This document shows positions 1 to 8,186 of a stretch of DNA of 64,000 nucleotides, one piece after another. Position numbers and translations under genes: made by a program. Origin of the DNA: Aeromicrobium erythreum (GTDB taxonomy: Bacteria > Actinomycetota > Actinomycetes > Propionibacteriales > Nocardioidaceae); the NCBI RefSeq assembly GCF_001509405.1, contig NZ_CP011502.1, forward strand, positions 3,565,240 through 3,629,239, read 5' to 3'. The stretch's first letter is position 1. Each line of letters begins with the position of its first letter. Under the pieces are notes generated by a model. The model saw only the letters and a list, made by a program, of their open reading frames with translations. It was not told the DNA's origin and searched no databases.

Positions 1-23
1 TCGAGTCCGGGAAGGTCGCTCAT
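1..23 (-). CDS. Start of an unknown gene, cut by the window edge
   Basis: Only eight codons are visible, beginning ATG AGC GAC CTT CCC (M-S-D-L-P-G-L). The reason to call a gene is the promoter geometry: TAGGCT lies at 30-35 on the minus strand, exactly six bases before the ATG. This is the same leaderless arrangement seen at many other starts in this window. It begins just after the stop of the TPR gene upstream, so it is probably a separate transcription unit. Function cannot be judged from seven residues. Confidence 0.45.
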
Positions 24-45
24 GGGGCGAGCCTAGACCTCGGCC

Positions 46-894
46 TCAGTCGAGGACCCAGACGGCGACGGCGTGGGCGACGGCCAGCCACACCACCAGC
101 AGCAGGGTCACCGCCAGCATCGCCCCACCGACCACCGCGTCGCCGACGACGAGGACCCGCGCCGACACCCACAGCAGGACGAAGCAGCCGGCGGCGGCCC
201 AGCCCGGGTGCACGCGCAACGCGGGGAGCAGGAGACGCCCGGGGTAGCGGTCCAGCACGCCCGCCTGGCGCGCCCGGGCGACGGTGGACCGGTCACCGAA
301 GTCGTCGAGCGCGGCGCGACGCAGGTGGCCGACACCCGCCACGTCGCCGGACCGCGTCGTCAGATCACCGAGCAGCGCGCGGGCCTGCGGATCCGCAGGG
401 TCGGCCTCCAGCGCCTCCAGGACGTGTCGCCGGGCGTCCTCGCGACGTCCGAACTCCAGGTGCCAGTGGGCGCGGAGGAGGGCGACCCGGCCCGAGCCCG
501 GCGCGAGCGCGGCGAGGGCGTCGATCGCCCGGGCCGACTCGTCCTCGAACCGCCGGACGACGAGGTTCGCCGCCAGCTGGGCCCGGACCTCGACGTCCTC
601 GGGTGCGTCGGCGGCGGCCGACGCGAGCACCTCGGCCGCCTCCCTCAGGCGACCGCGACCGGTGAGGACGTGGGCGAGCACGCGGCGCAGCTCGACCGAC
701 CCGGGGTCGCCCGCGAGGCCGGACCGGGCGACGGACTCCGCGTCGTCCCAGCGCTCGAGCCGTGAGAGCGCCCACGCCCGCAGCAGCAGCACCTGCGGGT
801 CGGTCGGGTCCGCGCCGTCGAGGACCTCGAGGCAGCGGTCGGGCCGGTCGGTCTGCAGCCAGTGCCGGGCGAGGCTGACGGTGCGCTCGTCCAC
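46..894 (-). CDS. TPR-repeat membrane protein (paralogue 1 of AAA+ operon)
   Basis: About 282 residues. The first 200 are helical hairpins typical of tetratricopeptide repeats (patterns such as DPADPQARALLGDL), and the last 70 hold two hydrophobic segments (AGCFVLLWVSARVLVV and GGAMLAVTLLLVVWLAVAHA), so the TPR part is probably cytosolic and anchored by a C-terminal hairpin. The start chosen is GTG at 894, one base after the TGA of the ATPase gene, giving VDERTVSLARHWL. This matches the start of the paralogue at 2131-3000 (ALTRAEHWLEVGRPERCLE). A longer reading frame to 966 would overlap the ATPase gene by about 70 bases and is less likely. Role unknown; probably a scaffold or adaptor for the neighbouring ATPase. 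Confidence 0.8.
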   Translation of the reverse strand: MDERTVSLARHWLQTDRPDRCLEVLDGADPTDPQVLLLRAWALSRLERWDDAESVARSGLAGDPGSVELRRVLAHVLTGRGRLREAAEVLASAAADAPEDVEVRAQLAANLVVRRFEDESARAIDALAALAPGSGRVALLRAHWHLEFGRREDARRHVLEALEADPADPQARALLGDLTTRSGDVAGVGHLRRAALDDFGDRSTVARARQAGVLDRYPGRLLLPALRVHPGWAAAGCFVLLWVSARVLVVGDAVVGGAMLAVTLLLVVWLAVAHAVAVWVLD

Positions 895-895
895 G

Positions 896-2134
896 TCAGC
901 GACCCGTGAGCCGCCGCCGCACGGCACGCTGACCGAGGTAGGACTCGACGTCCGCCCACTGACCACTCGCGTTGGAGAACTCGACGTAGTCGCGGGCCCG
1001 CGCCAGCCAGTCCAGCGCCGACGGGGTCACCTGGGCGAGCGCGGCGGTCAGGTGCTGCTGACCGACGGGGATCTCCTCGCCGGTGTCGAGCACCGTCTCG
1101 ATCACCTCGTCGAGGGCACGCTCGACGGTGGCGCGCAGGTCGGCACCGGTGAACAGCTCGGTCGCCCGCGCGAGCGTGCGCAGGTCCACGCCGGACGTCT
1201 CCACGCCCCGCAGCCTGACGTCGAGGATCGCCTCGCGGGCCGCCTCGTCGGGCGGCGGCACGAAGACGCGGCGGTCGAAGCGTCCGGGCCGCAGCAGCGC
1301 GCTGTCGACGTCCCAGGGGGCGTTGCTCGCCGCCAGCACCAGGAGGCCCTCGGTCGAGCGGCCGACGCCGTCGAGCTCCTGCAGGAGGGCGTTGGTCAGC
1401 CGACGGCCCATCTCGCCCTGCGCCCGCTGACGCGCGTACCCGATCGCGTCGATCTCGTCGATGAACACGACGGCCGGCCGCAGGTCGCGCGCCTGCGCGA
1501 AGATCTCGGACACGTTCAGCTCGGCCTGGCCCTGGAACGGCGAGACCACGTCGTCGATGCCGACCGAGAAGAACGGGAGGCCGCACTCCCCGGCGATGGC
1601 CCGGGCGAGCAGCGTCTTCCCGCAGCCGGGAGGCCCGTAGAGGAGCACACCGCCGCCGGCGCTGCGGTTGTACTTCGCGTACAGCTCGGGTCGCACGAAC
1701 GGCAGGATGATCATGCGGTGCAGCAGCTTCTTGACGTCGTCCATGCCGCCGACCTCGGCGAAGGTCAGGCCGACCTCCTCGGCCAGGCTCGGCGCCGTGT
1801 CGGGACCGGCGTCCAGCGCGATGCCCCGTCGCGCGATCGCCTGCTGCAGCGACGCCTCCAGCTCGGCCAGGCCCTCGACCAGACCGCCACCACGGGCCAC
1901 CTCGAGGGCGCCGCGCGCCACGTCGAGCCGGTCGACGTCGAGGGCGCGCCGGGTCAGCACGAGGGCGTCCTCGGGTCCGAGGTCGCCGGCCGACAGGAGG
2001 CCGGCCTGCAGCGTGACCGCCTCGTCGACGCGGCCCGCGTCGACGAGCAGGTCGGCGAGGAGCCCCACCAGCGCGACGTTGGTCGGGTCGGCCGCGACAG
2101 CGGCCTGCAGCGCGTCGATCCTCGGGTCGGTCAT
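896..2134 (-). CDS. TPR-AAA+ ATPase, CDC48/FtsH-like
   Basis: 412 residues. Residues 1-105 look like TPR-type helices (DPTNVALVGLLADLLVDAGR). A single classical AAA+ module follows: Walker A GPPGCGKT (about 167-174), Walker B VVFIDEID (about 222-229), sensor-1 Asn in LAASNAPW, and the second region of homology with the arginine finger in LLRPGRFDRR. The module resembles Cdc48, proteasomal and FtsH ATPases, but there is no protease domain, so it is probably a remodelling or unfolding ATPase. The ATG overlaps the upstream stop (ATGA) and is preceded by AGGAGG at good spacing, so it is translationally coupled to the TPR gene before it. Substrate unknown. Confidence 0.88.
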   Translation of the reverse strand: MTDPRIDALQAAVAADPTNVALVGLLADLLVDAGRVDEAVTLQAGLLSAGDLGPEDALVLTRRALDVDRLDVARGALEVARGGGLVEGLAELEASLQQAIARRGIALDAGPDTAPSLAEEVGLTFAEVGGMDDVKKLLHRMIILPFVRPELYAKYNRSAGGGVLLYGPPGCGKTLLARAIAGECGLPFFSVGIDDVVSPFQGQAELNVSEIFAQARDLRPAVVFIDEIDAIGYARQRAQGEMGRRLTNALLQELDGVGRSTEGLLVLAASNAPWDVDSALLRPGRFDRRVFVPPPDEAAREAILDVRLRGVETSGVDLRTLARATELFTGADLRATVERALDEVIETVLDTGEEIPVGQQHLTAALAQVTPSALDWLARARDYVEFSNASGQWADVESYLGQRAVRRRLTGR

Positions 2135-3000
2135 CGGTTCCTCCTGCTAGCAGCGCGACTGACGAGCACGGCGATCCAGAACCATGCGACGAAGACCAGG
2201 AAGGCCGCGAGGAGCACCGCACCGGCCGCCTGCGTGGGACGGTAGCCGAGCAGGAGGGCCGCGGCCAGGACGACACCGAGCTGGGCAGGCACGACCAGCG
2301 CGTCGGGCAGGCGTCGGACGAGCCGCAGCGGCCAGGCGAACCAGCGCGCCTCGCGGCCGACGTCCCGCGCTCCGCTCGCGAGCTCGCGGTCGTCCAGGTT
2401 GCTGAGCGCAGCACTGCGCAGACGGGGTGCCGCCTGCCTGCTGAGGCCCCGCTCGTGCTCCAGCGCGCCCAGCAGCCAGAGGGCGTCCGCACGCGTGGGG
2501 TCCTGGGCGAGCACCCCGCGGACCACCTCGACGGCGTCCGCGTCGCGCCGCCGGACCATCAGCAGGCGTGCCCGGACCATCTCGACCTCTGGAGAGCCGG
2601 GCGCCTCCGCCGCAGCACGCGTGAGCACCCGCTCGGCCTCGTCGGGATGTCCGTGGCGCAGCAGCAGCGACGCGTAGCCGGTCAGCAGGACGACGTGGCG
2701 AGGCTGCGCCTCGAGGCACGCGAGGAGGAGGCGTTCGGCCTGCGCGACGTCGCCCAGCTGCTCGACGGCGACGGCGCGCTGGAAGCGCAGCTCCAGGTCG
2801 TCGGGGGCGAGGGCAAGACCACGGGACGTCACGTCGACGCACTCCTGCCACCGCTCGAGCTGGCGCAGCGCCATGGCCTGGAGGGCGAGACCGCGCGGGT
2901 CCGGTTCGGCACCCGCCTGCGCGAGCTCCTCGAGGCAGCGCTCGGGGCGGCCGACCTCGAGCCAGTGCTCGGCGCGCGTCAGCGCGGAGTCGCTCATCAC
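2131..3000 (-). CDS. TPR-repeat membrane protein (paralogue 2 of AAA+ operon)
   Basis: 289 residues from GTG at 3000, or 288 from the ATG three bases later; the ATG shares its A with the upstream TGA. Residues 1-205 are TPR-like helix pairs; a proline and arginine-rich linker is followed by two hydrophobic segments (VPAQLGVVLAAALLLGY and AVLLAAFLVFVAWFWIAVLV) and a basic tail. Architecture and opening residues match the gene at 46-894, so the two are paralogues flanking the AAA+ ATPase gene. It probably recruits or positions the ATPase at the membrane; this is inference from gene order. Confidence 0.85.
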   Translation of the reverse strand: MMSDSALTRAEHWLEVGRPERCLEELAQAGAEPDPRGLALQAMALRQLERWQECVDVTSRGLALAPDDLELRFQRAVAVEQLGDVAQAERLLLACLEAQPRHVVLLTGYASLLLRHGHPDEAERVLTRAAAEAPGSPEVEMVRARLLMVRRRDADAVEVVRGVLAQDPTRADALWLLGALEHERGLSRQAAPRLRSAALSNLDDRELASGARDVGREARWFAWPLRLVRRLPDALVVPAQLGVVLAAALLLGYRPTQAAGAVLLAAFLVFVAWFWIAVLVSRAASRRNR

Positions 3001-3443
3001 AGGGTGTCCCGGATGCCCGGGACGGACAGACCGATCACCGCCGACGCCAGGAGGCCCGCGATCGTCGCCGCGACGCCCACCCCCCAGAACGACGCCACGT
3101 CGTCGCCGCGGGCCTGCCAGGCGCGGAACGGTCGCAGCAGCAGCGGCAGCTGGCCGGCGAAGGCGGCCAGCCCGCCCACGCGGAACGACACGGCATTGCT
3201 GAGCGTCGTCCCCAGGGCGAGGGCAACGCCCAGCGCCACCCCGACGACCCCGATCCCGACGACGGCGGCCTGGACGGCAGGCGACACCCGCAGCCGACGC
3301 GCGATCGCCAGCATGCCGAGCGTCGTGCCGACGCTGCCGCCGACGATGGCCGGGAACACCCCGGAGAACACGTTGTAGGAGGGCTCGACCGGCTGGTAGT
3401 CCTGCAGGACCGGGCGGAACGGACCATCGACGGCGTCGGGCAT
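2997..3443 (-). CDS. Four-helix membrane protein, first gene of the TPR/AAA+ operon
   Basis: 148 residues from ATG at 3443. After about 25 polar residues ending in EPSYNVFSG, four hydrophobic stretches follow: FPAIVGGSVGTTLGMLAIA, AVVGIGVVGVALGVALALG, a weaker one around GGLAAFAGQLPLLL, and TIAGLLASAVIGLSV. No family recognised. It is the promoter-proximal gene, its stop overlaps the start of the next gene, and a GGTGGA stretch lies about eight bases before the start. It likely belongs functionally with the two TPR proteins and the ATPase. Confidence 0.72.
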   Translation of the reverse strand: MPDAVDGPFRPVLQDYQPVEPSYNVFSGVFPAIVGGSVGTTLGMLAIARRLRVSPAVQAAVVGIGVVGVALGVALALGTTLSNAVSFRVGGLAAFAGQLPLLLRPFRAWQARGDDVASFWGVGVAATIAGLLASAVIGLSVPGIRDTL

Positions 3444-3484
3444 GGGGTCATTCCACCACGCCGGCACGGCCGAACAGCCGCGCG

Positions 3485-4282
3485 CTAGAAGAGCGAGTTC
3501 AGCTCGCCGTAGTCGAGACCACGAGCCAGAGACTCGTACGTGCCAGCGTCGAACAGCTCCGCAGCCGCTCGTCGGGCCACGGCGTAGGCGGCTTGTGCGA
3601 CGCTCGAGCCGACGCTCACCCGTGCCACCCCGAGTCGTGAGAGCTCCGCGACGCTCAGGCCGCCGGGTCCGGCCATCACGTTGAGCGGGCTGGCCACGGC
3701 CTCCACCAACGTCGCGATGGTCTGGCGGTCGCCGACTCCCGGGACGAAGACGCCGTCCGCTCCGGCGTCGAGGTACCGGTGCGCCCGTTCGAGCGTCTCG
3801 GCGAGGAGGTTCTCGGGAGCGGTGAGGCCCCCGAGATAGACGTCGGTCCGCGCATTGACGAACAGGGGCACTCCCGCCCGCAGCGCTGCGCGTCTGGCGG
3901 CGCTGATGCGGTCCACGAGCTCGTCCGGGTGAAGCGCGCCGTCCTCGATGTTGATCCCGACGGCACCGGCTTCGAGCATGGCGTCGACCGTTCGCTCCAC
4001 GCCGTCCGCACCCGCTGCGTACCCGGCCTCGACGTCGACGGTGACCGGCACCGAGACCGCGCCAGTGATCCGAGAGACGGCGGCGACAGCGTCCGCGCGC
4101 TGCAGGGCGTTGCCGTCCGCACGACCGACCGCCCACGCGACACCTGCACTGGTCGTCGCGACAGCCGGTGCGCCGGCCTCCTCGACGATCCGGGCGCTCG
4201 CCACGTCCCAGACGTTGGCGAGGAGGAGCGGGCGGCTCGGGTCGGCGTGGAGGGCGTGGAAGGCTGCGGCGTGCTCGATCAT
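3485..4282 (-). CDS. Isocitrate lyase/PEP mutase family enzyme
   Basis: 265 residues. It has the PEP mutase/isocitrate lyase barrel signatures: LLLANVWDVASARIVEEAG near the start, VTVDVEAGY (metal-binding acidic residues), GAVGINIEDG, and NARTDVYL. Members cleave or form C-C or C-P bonds of 2-oxo and dicarboxylic acids; proteins of this short class are often annotated 2-methylisocitrate lyase-like, with unproven substrate. The start at ATG 4282 has GAGGTG six bases upstream and places the family N-terminus MIEHAAAFHALH at residue 1; an upstream GTG at 4378 would add 32 unconserved residues. It sits alone between the TPR operon and the VTT gene, on the same strand. Confidence 0.88.
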   Translation of the reverse strand: MIEHAAAFHALHADPSRPLLLANVWDVASARIVEEAGAPAVATTSAGVAWAVGRADGNALQRADAVAAVSRITGAVSVPVTVDVEAGYAAGADGVERTVDAMLEAGAVGINIEDGALHPDELVDRISAARRAALRAGVPLFVNARTDVYLGGLTAPENLLAETLERAHRYLDAGADGVFVPGVGDRQTIATLVEAVASPLNVMAGPGGLSVAELSRLGVARVSVGSSVAQAAYAVARRAAAELFDAGTYESLARGLDYGELNSLF

Positions 4283-4450
4283 CGTGTTCACCTCGCCAGT
4301 CAAAGGGGCTCGGCTGCCTCCGTCTGGCGAGTTTCGGACGAGACAGGCACCGTCCGACTCCTGGGTCCACCGCTGCACGAGGACTGTCGGGCCTCATCAC
4401 GACGGCACAGTGGACCTCCGAGCGAGACCCGTCGCGCAGGGCGAGAGGTC

Positions 4451-4915
4451 TCAGGAGCCGTGTGTCGCAAGCCGTGCCACGGGGACCGCTATCACCGCGA
4501 AGCGGACGACCCTTCCCGCCAGACAGGTGACGCCGAAGAGGACTCGGGGTTGCCGGGCGCAGCCCGCAGCGACGCTGGCGACGGCGAGCGGCGGGAGGCC
4601 GACGCTGGCAGCCGCGAAGACGATCGGCACCGCCGTCCTGCGTTCCTGCAGCGCCGCAACCACGCGGCTGGACCTGTGACCCTGACGTGCGGGGGCCTTG
4701 CCACGGGCCTTCGCCACCCCTCTGCGGGCCGCCTCGTAGATCACGAGCTTGCCGACCGTCTGTCCCACGGCGAGACCCAGGACCACGAGCACGAGCACGT
4801 CGGGCCGCGCTGCCACAGCGACGAGCGCATAGGCCTCGGCGTTGAGCACCGGAACGAGGGCCGAGCCCGCACCCACGAGCACGGCAGCGCCGGCCGTGAC
4901 GAGGACGGCGCTCAC
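4451..4915 (-). CDS. Small VTT/DedA-like membrane protein
   Basis: 154 residues from a GTG that overlaps the upstream stop (GTGA). Hydrophobic segments surround VLVTAGAAVLVGAGSALVP, VLVLVVLGLAVGQTVGKLVIY, AAASVGLPPLAVASVAAG and LAGRVVRFAVIAVPVA. The pattern G-x-x-x-G-K-L-x-x-Y-x-x-G/A-R and the later VGLPP motif resemble the VTT (SNARE-associated, DedA/YqaA) family, which includes lipid scramblase-like and undecaprenyl-phosphate transporters. Coupling to a CDP-alcohol phosphatidyltransferase supports a lipid-related role. The family assignment is moderate because the protein is short. Confidence 0.7.
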   Translation of the reverse strand: MSAVLVTAGAAVLVGAGSALVPVLNAEAYALVAVAARPDVLVLVVLGLAVGQTVGKLVIYEAARRGVAKARGKAPARQGHRSSRVVAALQERRTAVPIVFAAASVGLPPLAVASVAAGCARQPRVLFGVTCLAGRVVRFAVIAVPVARLATHGS

Positions 4916-5562
4916 CCGCAGCCCTCCCCTGCAGGCGCGAGGAGCCGGAGGACACGTCGTCCGGACCACACCTTCACAGCGGCCACGGCGAGGACCAACG
5001 ACAGGGAGAGCCAGGGCAGACCCACGAGTGCCAAGAGCACCACGGCGGAGGTGTTGACCGCCTTCGCAGGCGGAGACCAGTTCCACCGATACACCATTGG
5101 GTCCACCGCGGCAAAGTCATTCGGACTGGCGAGGGGCCACGCGAGGAAGGCGAGCGAGAGCATGGTGTCGAGGACCATGAACGACAGGAAGAACGGCACG
5201 AGCGCCACAGCCGTCTCGGGCAGGTGTCCGATCACCCCGACGCAGAGGACCGACGTGCAGGCTCGGTCGCTGACGATGTCGAGGACAGCCCCGAACCGGG
5301 TCTCCTCGCCCCGGCGGCGGGCCACGAGCCCGTCGAGCATGTCTCCGATCCAGTACACGCCGTAGGCGACCGCGAGGAGGTCAAGGCGCGCCTCGACCAC
5401 GGCGACGACGCCGGTGACGACGGCTCCTACCGTGCGCACGAGGGTGACGAGATTGGCGACGGTGCGCAGGTCTCCGAGGTCGACATCCCGGTGAGGCGCG
5501 AGACCCACCTGCGCCGTCCTGTCGGGGTCTTCTCGGCTGGAGAGGGCGGAGAACGAGATCAT
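4912..5562 (-). CDS. CDP-alcohol phosphatidyltransferase family protein
   Basis: About 216 residues. The full catalytic signature D-x2-DG-x2-AR-x8-G-x3-D-x3-D is present as DMLDGLVAR, then RRGEETRFG and AVLDIVSD. These integral membrane enzymes join a CDP-activated lipid to an alcohol acceptor such as glycerol phosphate or inositol. Several hydrophobic segments follow (VALVPFFLSFMVLDTMLSLAFLAW, AVVLLALVGLPWLSLSLVLAV). The start was placed at ATG 5562 because CACGCT lies six bases upstream on the minus strand, as at other leaderless starts here; ATG or GTG codons at 5577, 5598 and 5604 are alternatives. The stop overlaps the VTT gene start. Acceptor alcohol not predictable. Confidence 0.88.
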   Translation of the reverse strand: MISFSALSSREDPDRTAQVGLAPHRDVDLGDLRTVANLVTLVRTVGAVVTGVVAVVEARLDLLAVAYGVYWIGDMLDGLVARRRGEETRFGAVLDIVSDRACTSVLCVGVIGHLPETAVALVPFFLSFMVLDTMLSLAFLAWPLASPNDFAAVDPMVYRWNWSPPAKAVNTSAVVLLALVGLPWLSLSLVLAVAAVKVWSGRRVLRLLAPAGEGCG

Positions 5563-5729
5563 GTCCGCAGCGTGCATCCCTCGCCGGACGCTCTGCATCG
5601 CCACGCAGGATGGGACGACCCAGCCGCCTCGGAACGAGGGACCACCCTGGCTGGTACCTCGGTACCGAGTTTCAGCGGGTGCCGTCGGAGAAGATCAAGT
5701 GCGCGGTCACCCGATGCAGAATCGACGAC

Positions 5730-6971
5730 ATGACGACCACTGCTCCCTCTACTTCGTGGCTGCCCGTGGCATCGCGTGCTCTGCGTCCGTGGCTCTTCGG
5801 CCTGACCTGCACGGTGCTCGCGTGCTCACTGCTGTGGACCTTCGCTCAGCACGGTGCGATGCGCTTCGCCGTGGCCAGCACCGCCGGCATCGCGGTGGCG
5901 GCCTGGGCATCACGGTCGGCACCCGTCGAGCGCTCGCTGTTGCTGATCCTCGCCACCTGCGTGTCCGTCGGGATGACGAATGCCGAGATGCTCTCCATGT
6001 GGCCCGCCACCGCCGGACTCGTGGCCCTTGCCGGCTATGTCTGCTTCACGCACCGGAGCAGCCGTTCCCTGCAGGCGCTGGGGATCCTGATCGTCGCCAC
6101 GCTGGTGGTGGCGTGGGTGTGGTTGGTCGCACCACTGACGTCCGACGGGTGGTCGGAGCCGGTACCAGCGGGTCCCCGGCGGGCGGCGGCCGCTGCCGAC
6201 CCCTCGGCCTGGAGCTCGCCGCCCATGGATCCCGACCGGGCAGGTCTCGCCTTCGTCGCCGTGGTCCTGGCCATCGTCGTCGTGGTGGCGGGTAGAAGCA
6301 TCGCCGGCATTCGAGGCATGTTCGCGCACTCACGCGGAGAGACGGACCGGGTGAGCCGCATCGCCCAGCGCGTGGATGCCGACCGTGCGGACCTCGAACG
6401 GCGTCATGAGCTCGCCCAGGAGCTGCACGACTCGATCGGGCACCATCTGACGGCGATGGTCGTCCAGGCCGAGGCCGGCCACGTGTCCTCGCCCGACCGC
6501 GCGCTCGACTCGATCGGCACGCTCGGGCGAGAAGCGCTCCAGGAGCTGGAGGCCGTGCTCTTCGGACTGCGCCAGGCACCCCGACCCGGCGGAGAGCTCA
6601 CCCGCATCCACACTCACCTGGTCCCACCGCTGCACGCTGCCGGCTTGGAGGTCACCGTCACCGTCGCCGCACAAGATCTGTCTGCCGCCTTGGAGCACAC
6701 GGTCTACCGCATCGTGCAGGAGTCGCTCACCAACGTCATGCGGCACGCTCAGGCCACTCGCGTGCGAGTCGTCGTCGACGAGACCGAGAACGGCAACATC
6801 CGCGTCCTGGTCGCGGACGACGGCGTCGGCCTCCCTGAAGCACTGCGTCGTGGCGCGGGCCTGCAAAGCATCCGCCGTCGCGCAGAAGAAGCGTCGGGCA
6901 CCGTCGCCGTCAGGAGCTCTTCCCCGCATGGCGTGACCGTCGAGGCCGTGCTGCCACGGGATGCAGGATGA
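5730..6971 (+). CDS. NarL-family sensor histidine kinase
   Basis: 413 residues from ATG 5730. About six membrane segments occupy residues 15-200, with little extracellular loop, so it probably senses a membrane state. A short coiled linker leads to the HisKA_3 dimerisation helix with the phospho-acceptor His in ELAQELHDSIGHHLTAM. The C-terminal HATPase has an N box (VQESLTNVMRHA) and a G box (VADDGVGL, then GAGLQSIRRRAEE). The stop overlaps the regulator start as ATGA, so the pair is translationally coupled. An in-frame ATG at 5610 would add 40 unconserved residues. Signal and targets unknown; its divergent neighbour is a phospholipid synthesis gene. Confidence 0.92.
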   Translation: MTTTAPSTSWLPVASRALRPWLFGLTCTVLACSLLWTFAQHGAMRFAVASTAGIAVAAWASRSAPVERSLLLILATCVSVGMTNAEMLSMWPATAGLVALAGYVCFTHRSSRSLQALGILIVATLVVAWVWLVAPLTSDGWSEPVPAGPRRAAAAADPSAWSSPPMDPDRAGLAFVAVVLAIVVVVAGRSIAGIRGMFAHSRGETDRVSRIAQRVDADRADLERRHELAQELHDSIGHHLTAMVVQAEAGHVSSPDRALDSIGTLGREALQELEAVLFGLRQAPRPGGELTRIHTHLVPPLHAAGLEVTVTVAAQDLSAALEHTVYRIVQESLTNVMRHAQATRVRVVVDETENGNIRVLVADDGVGLPEALRRGAGLQSIRRRAEEASGTVAVRSSSPHGVTVEAVLPRDAG

Positions 6972-7612
6972 TCGCCGTGGCCGTCATCGACGACCAGAGT
7001 CTCGTGCGCGACGGCCTCTGCCTCATCCTCGACGCCGAACCGGACATCACCGTCACCATCGAGGGCGAGCACGGCGGGAAGCTCCTCGACGCCCTCGATC
7101 GCGGAGTGGAGGTCGACGTCGCGTTGCTGGACCTGCGCATGCCGGTCATGGACGGGATCCGCACCCTGGGCGAGCTGTCACGTCGCGCGATGCGACCTGC
7201 CGTGCTGGTGGTGACGACCTTCGACCGAGACGAGCTGGTGCTGGACGCGATCGCCGCAGGGGCCGACGGCTACCTGCTCAAGCGAGGACGCCGCGTCGAC
7301 CTGCTCTCGGCTGTCAGGACCGTGGCCGCAGGCGGCTCGGTCCTGGCGCCCGATGTCGTCCCCGCGGTCGTGCGCCGCGTCCGACGGGACCCGTCGACGA
7401 CGGCGGAAGACATCTCACGACTCGGGCTCACGCCACGCGAGCACGAGGTGCTCACCCTCGTGGGGCGCGGTCTCAGCAACCACGAGGTCGCAGACCACCT
7501 CATCCTGTCCCCGCACACCGTGAAAACCCACGTCACCAACCTCTTGGCCAAGACGCAGAGCAGAGATCGCGTGCAGCTGGCGCTCCTCGCCGTGCGCGCC
7601 GGTCTGGTCTGA
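6968..7612 (+). CDS. NarL/LuxR-family response regulator
   Basis: 214 residues. Receiver domain 1-120 has the acidic pair Asp8/Asp9, phospho-acceptor Asp55 in LLDLRMPVMDG, the conserved Thr around 83-84 and Lys105 (YLLKRG). A LuxR-type helix-turn-helix fills 145-214 with LTPREHEVLTLVGRGLSNHEVA and SPHTVKTHVTNLL. It is the cognate partner of the kinase with which it overlaps by four bases. Such pairs often regulate adjacent transport or envelope genes; here the neighbours on the opposite strand are a small membrane protein and an adhesin, so control of the cell surface is a reasonable guess only. Confidence 0.94.
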   Translation: MIAVAVIDDQSLVRDGLCLILDAEPDITVTIEGEHGGKLLDALDRGVEVDVALLDLRMPVMDGIRTLGELSRRAMRPAVLVVTTFDRDELVLDAIAAGADGYLLKRGRRVDLLSAVRTVAAGGSVLAPDVVPAVVRRVRRDPSTTAEDISRLGLTPREHEVLTLVGRGLSNHEVADHLILSPHTVKTHVTNLLAKTQSRDRVQLALLAVRAGLV

Positions 7613-7816
7613 GTGATGCCGTGAGGGCGCGACGCCAGCACTGCTCCTGGTGGGCTGCTCGCGGCCCGGACGCGTGATGATGACGGCGCCGCGTCCTGAG
7701 GTCTCTCGAAGCCGGACAGTCCACAGATGGGAGCGGACGTGTGCAGCGTGAGCGCACGTCAGAGGCCGACCGTCTCACGGTCCCAGGGTGCGCGGCGCGA
7801 CAGATCTCTGGGTGGC

Positions 7817-8035
7817 TCAATCGCGCTCGCGGCGGCGCGGTCTCTGGTAGATGACGCCGAGCACGGCAGCCAAGGTGTTGAGGCTCATCAGCTGCGCGAA
7901 GAGGCCCCAGTTGAGGGCGTCGTCGGTGACGAGGGCCAGCGCGGCGATGAAGACGAGGATGAGGATCGAGACGACCACCCATTGGATGACGAACTGGCGG
8001 ACGACATCGGCGGATGTGCGAGGTGTGGAGGTCAT
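7817..8035 (-). CDS. Small two-helix membrane protein
   Basis: 72 residues from ATG 8035 (MTSTPRTSADVVRQF). Two hydrophobic stretches, WVVVSILILVFIAALALV and LFAQLMSLNTLAAVLGVIY, are followed by a basic tail QRPRRRERD. No family recognised. The reading frame continues upstream to 8227, but that part is low-complexity and lacks hydrophobic or conserved features, so the shorter start is preferred. It lies downstream of the adhesin gene on the same strand with a 151-base gap. Confidence 0.55.
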   Translation of the reverse strand: MTSTPRTSADVVRQFVIQWVVVSILILVFIAALALVTDDALNWGLFAQLMSLNTLAAVLGVIYQRPRRRERD

Positions 8036-8186
8036 GGTGTTGTCCTGTTCGAGCGGTGTGCGTGGGGCGGCGGAGTAGCCGGGGTCCTCGTGCGGCGGGA
8101 GGTCGCCATGGCGAGGTGGGTGCCCGGGCGACGGGGCGATGTCGATGCAGGACGAGCGGGCATCGACACCGCCCGGTGCCCGGGCG

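Noticed and set aside
1..20. TCGAGTCC at the left edge as the end of a tRNA
   Set aside because: No paired stem or anticodon arm can be drawn and the preceding sequence is outside the window.
284..2245. Plus-strand frame of 653 residues
   Set aside because: Opposite the TPR and AAA+ genes; composition is the typical Arg/Ala/Ser shadow of high-GC coding DNA, with no motif.
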